DNA of 6,941 bases from an uncultured Actinoplanes sp. (GTDB lineage: Bacteria > Actinomycetota > Actinomycetes > Mycobacteriales > Micromonosporaceae). Positions 6,870 through 6,941 of this stretch are shown piece after piece. The notes beneath the pieces were generated by a model. That model was not told the origin of the DNA. It saw only the letters and a program-made list of their open reading frames with translations, and ran no database searches. The stretch is taken from assembly GCA_934667465.1 (NCBI GenBank), contig CAKUMG010000294.1, positions 1 to 6,941 on the forward strand, read 5' to 3'. The position numbers and the translations under genes were made by a program. Numbering within the stretch: position 1 is the stretch's first letter; each line of letters begins with the position of its first letter.

Positions 6870-6904
6870 AAACCCGCTCTCCCGCGCCGGGAGGGCGGGT
6901 TTTT
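6870..6904 (+). terminator. Strong intrinsic terminator ending the glycan operon
   Basis: AAACCCGC (6870-6877) pairs with GCGGGTTT (6895-6902), a T-G wobble joins 6878 and 6894, and CTCCCG (6879-6884) pairs with CGGGAG (6888-6893) around a CGC loop. This makes an almost unbroken stem of about 15 pairs. A run of five T (6900-6904) forms the end of the stem and the tail. It begins 12 bases after the acyltransferase stop. Read on the minus strand the hairpin is followed by TTTCTT, so it may also end a convergent gene beyond the window. Confidence 0.9.
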
Positions 6905-6941
6905 CATGTGCCCGCAACCGGCACCCGTCCGGCAACTCAGC

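Noticed and set aside
1..6941. Search for tRNA, 4.5S RNA, CRISPR repeats, insertion sequences, attachment sites or phage genes
   Set aside because: None was seen by eye. Nearly all of the window is accounted for by five coding genes and short intergenic gaps.

Overview
The window is GC-rich throughout, has GTG starts and strong third-position G/C bias, and carries an actinobacterial-type Ffh. This points to a high-GC actinomycete. The Micromonosporaceae (for example Actinoplanes or Micromonospora) are a reasonable guess, but that comes from the general look of the proteins, not from a search.

Layout. Positions 1-1242 (minus strand) hold most of ffh, the signal recognition particle GTPase. 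The window edge cuts it inside the M domain. Behind a 65-bp gap, on the same strand (1308-1547), is a 79-residue protein with two membrane helices that look like copies of each other. A divergent intergenic stretch (about 1548-1777) contains a small hairpin, a perfect 10-bp palindrome and a Shine-Dalgarno site that helps choose the next start. The rest of the window is a plus-strand three-gene block: a Stealth-family sugar-phosphate transferase (1778-3532), a nucleotide-sugar 6-dehydrogenase of the UDP-N-acetylhexosamine type (3560-4807) and a membrane O-acyltransferase fused to an SGNH domain (4804-6858). The first two genes are 27 bp apart and the last two overlap by four bases (GTGA). The block ends in a strong intrinsic terminator (6870-6904). 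The last 37 bases show no gene.

How the genes work together (inference). The dehydrogenase would make an acidic sugar nucleotide such as a UDP-HexNAc uronic acid. The Stealth protein would transfer hexose-1-phosphate units to form phosphodiester links in a surface glycopolymer. The acyltransferase would O-acylate that polymer or its precursor, moving the acyl group across the membrane and onto the glycan through the extracytoplasmic SGNH domain. This makes a compact cassette for a decorated anionic surface polymer next to a housekeeping secretion gene. No polymerase, flippase, ABC exporter or initiating transferase lies within the window, so the pathway must be completed elsewhere. No RNA gene, insertion sequence, CRISPR array or phage gene was recognised.
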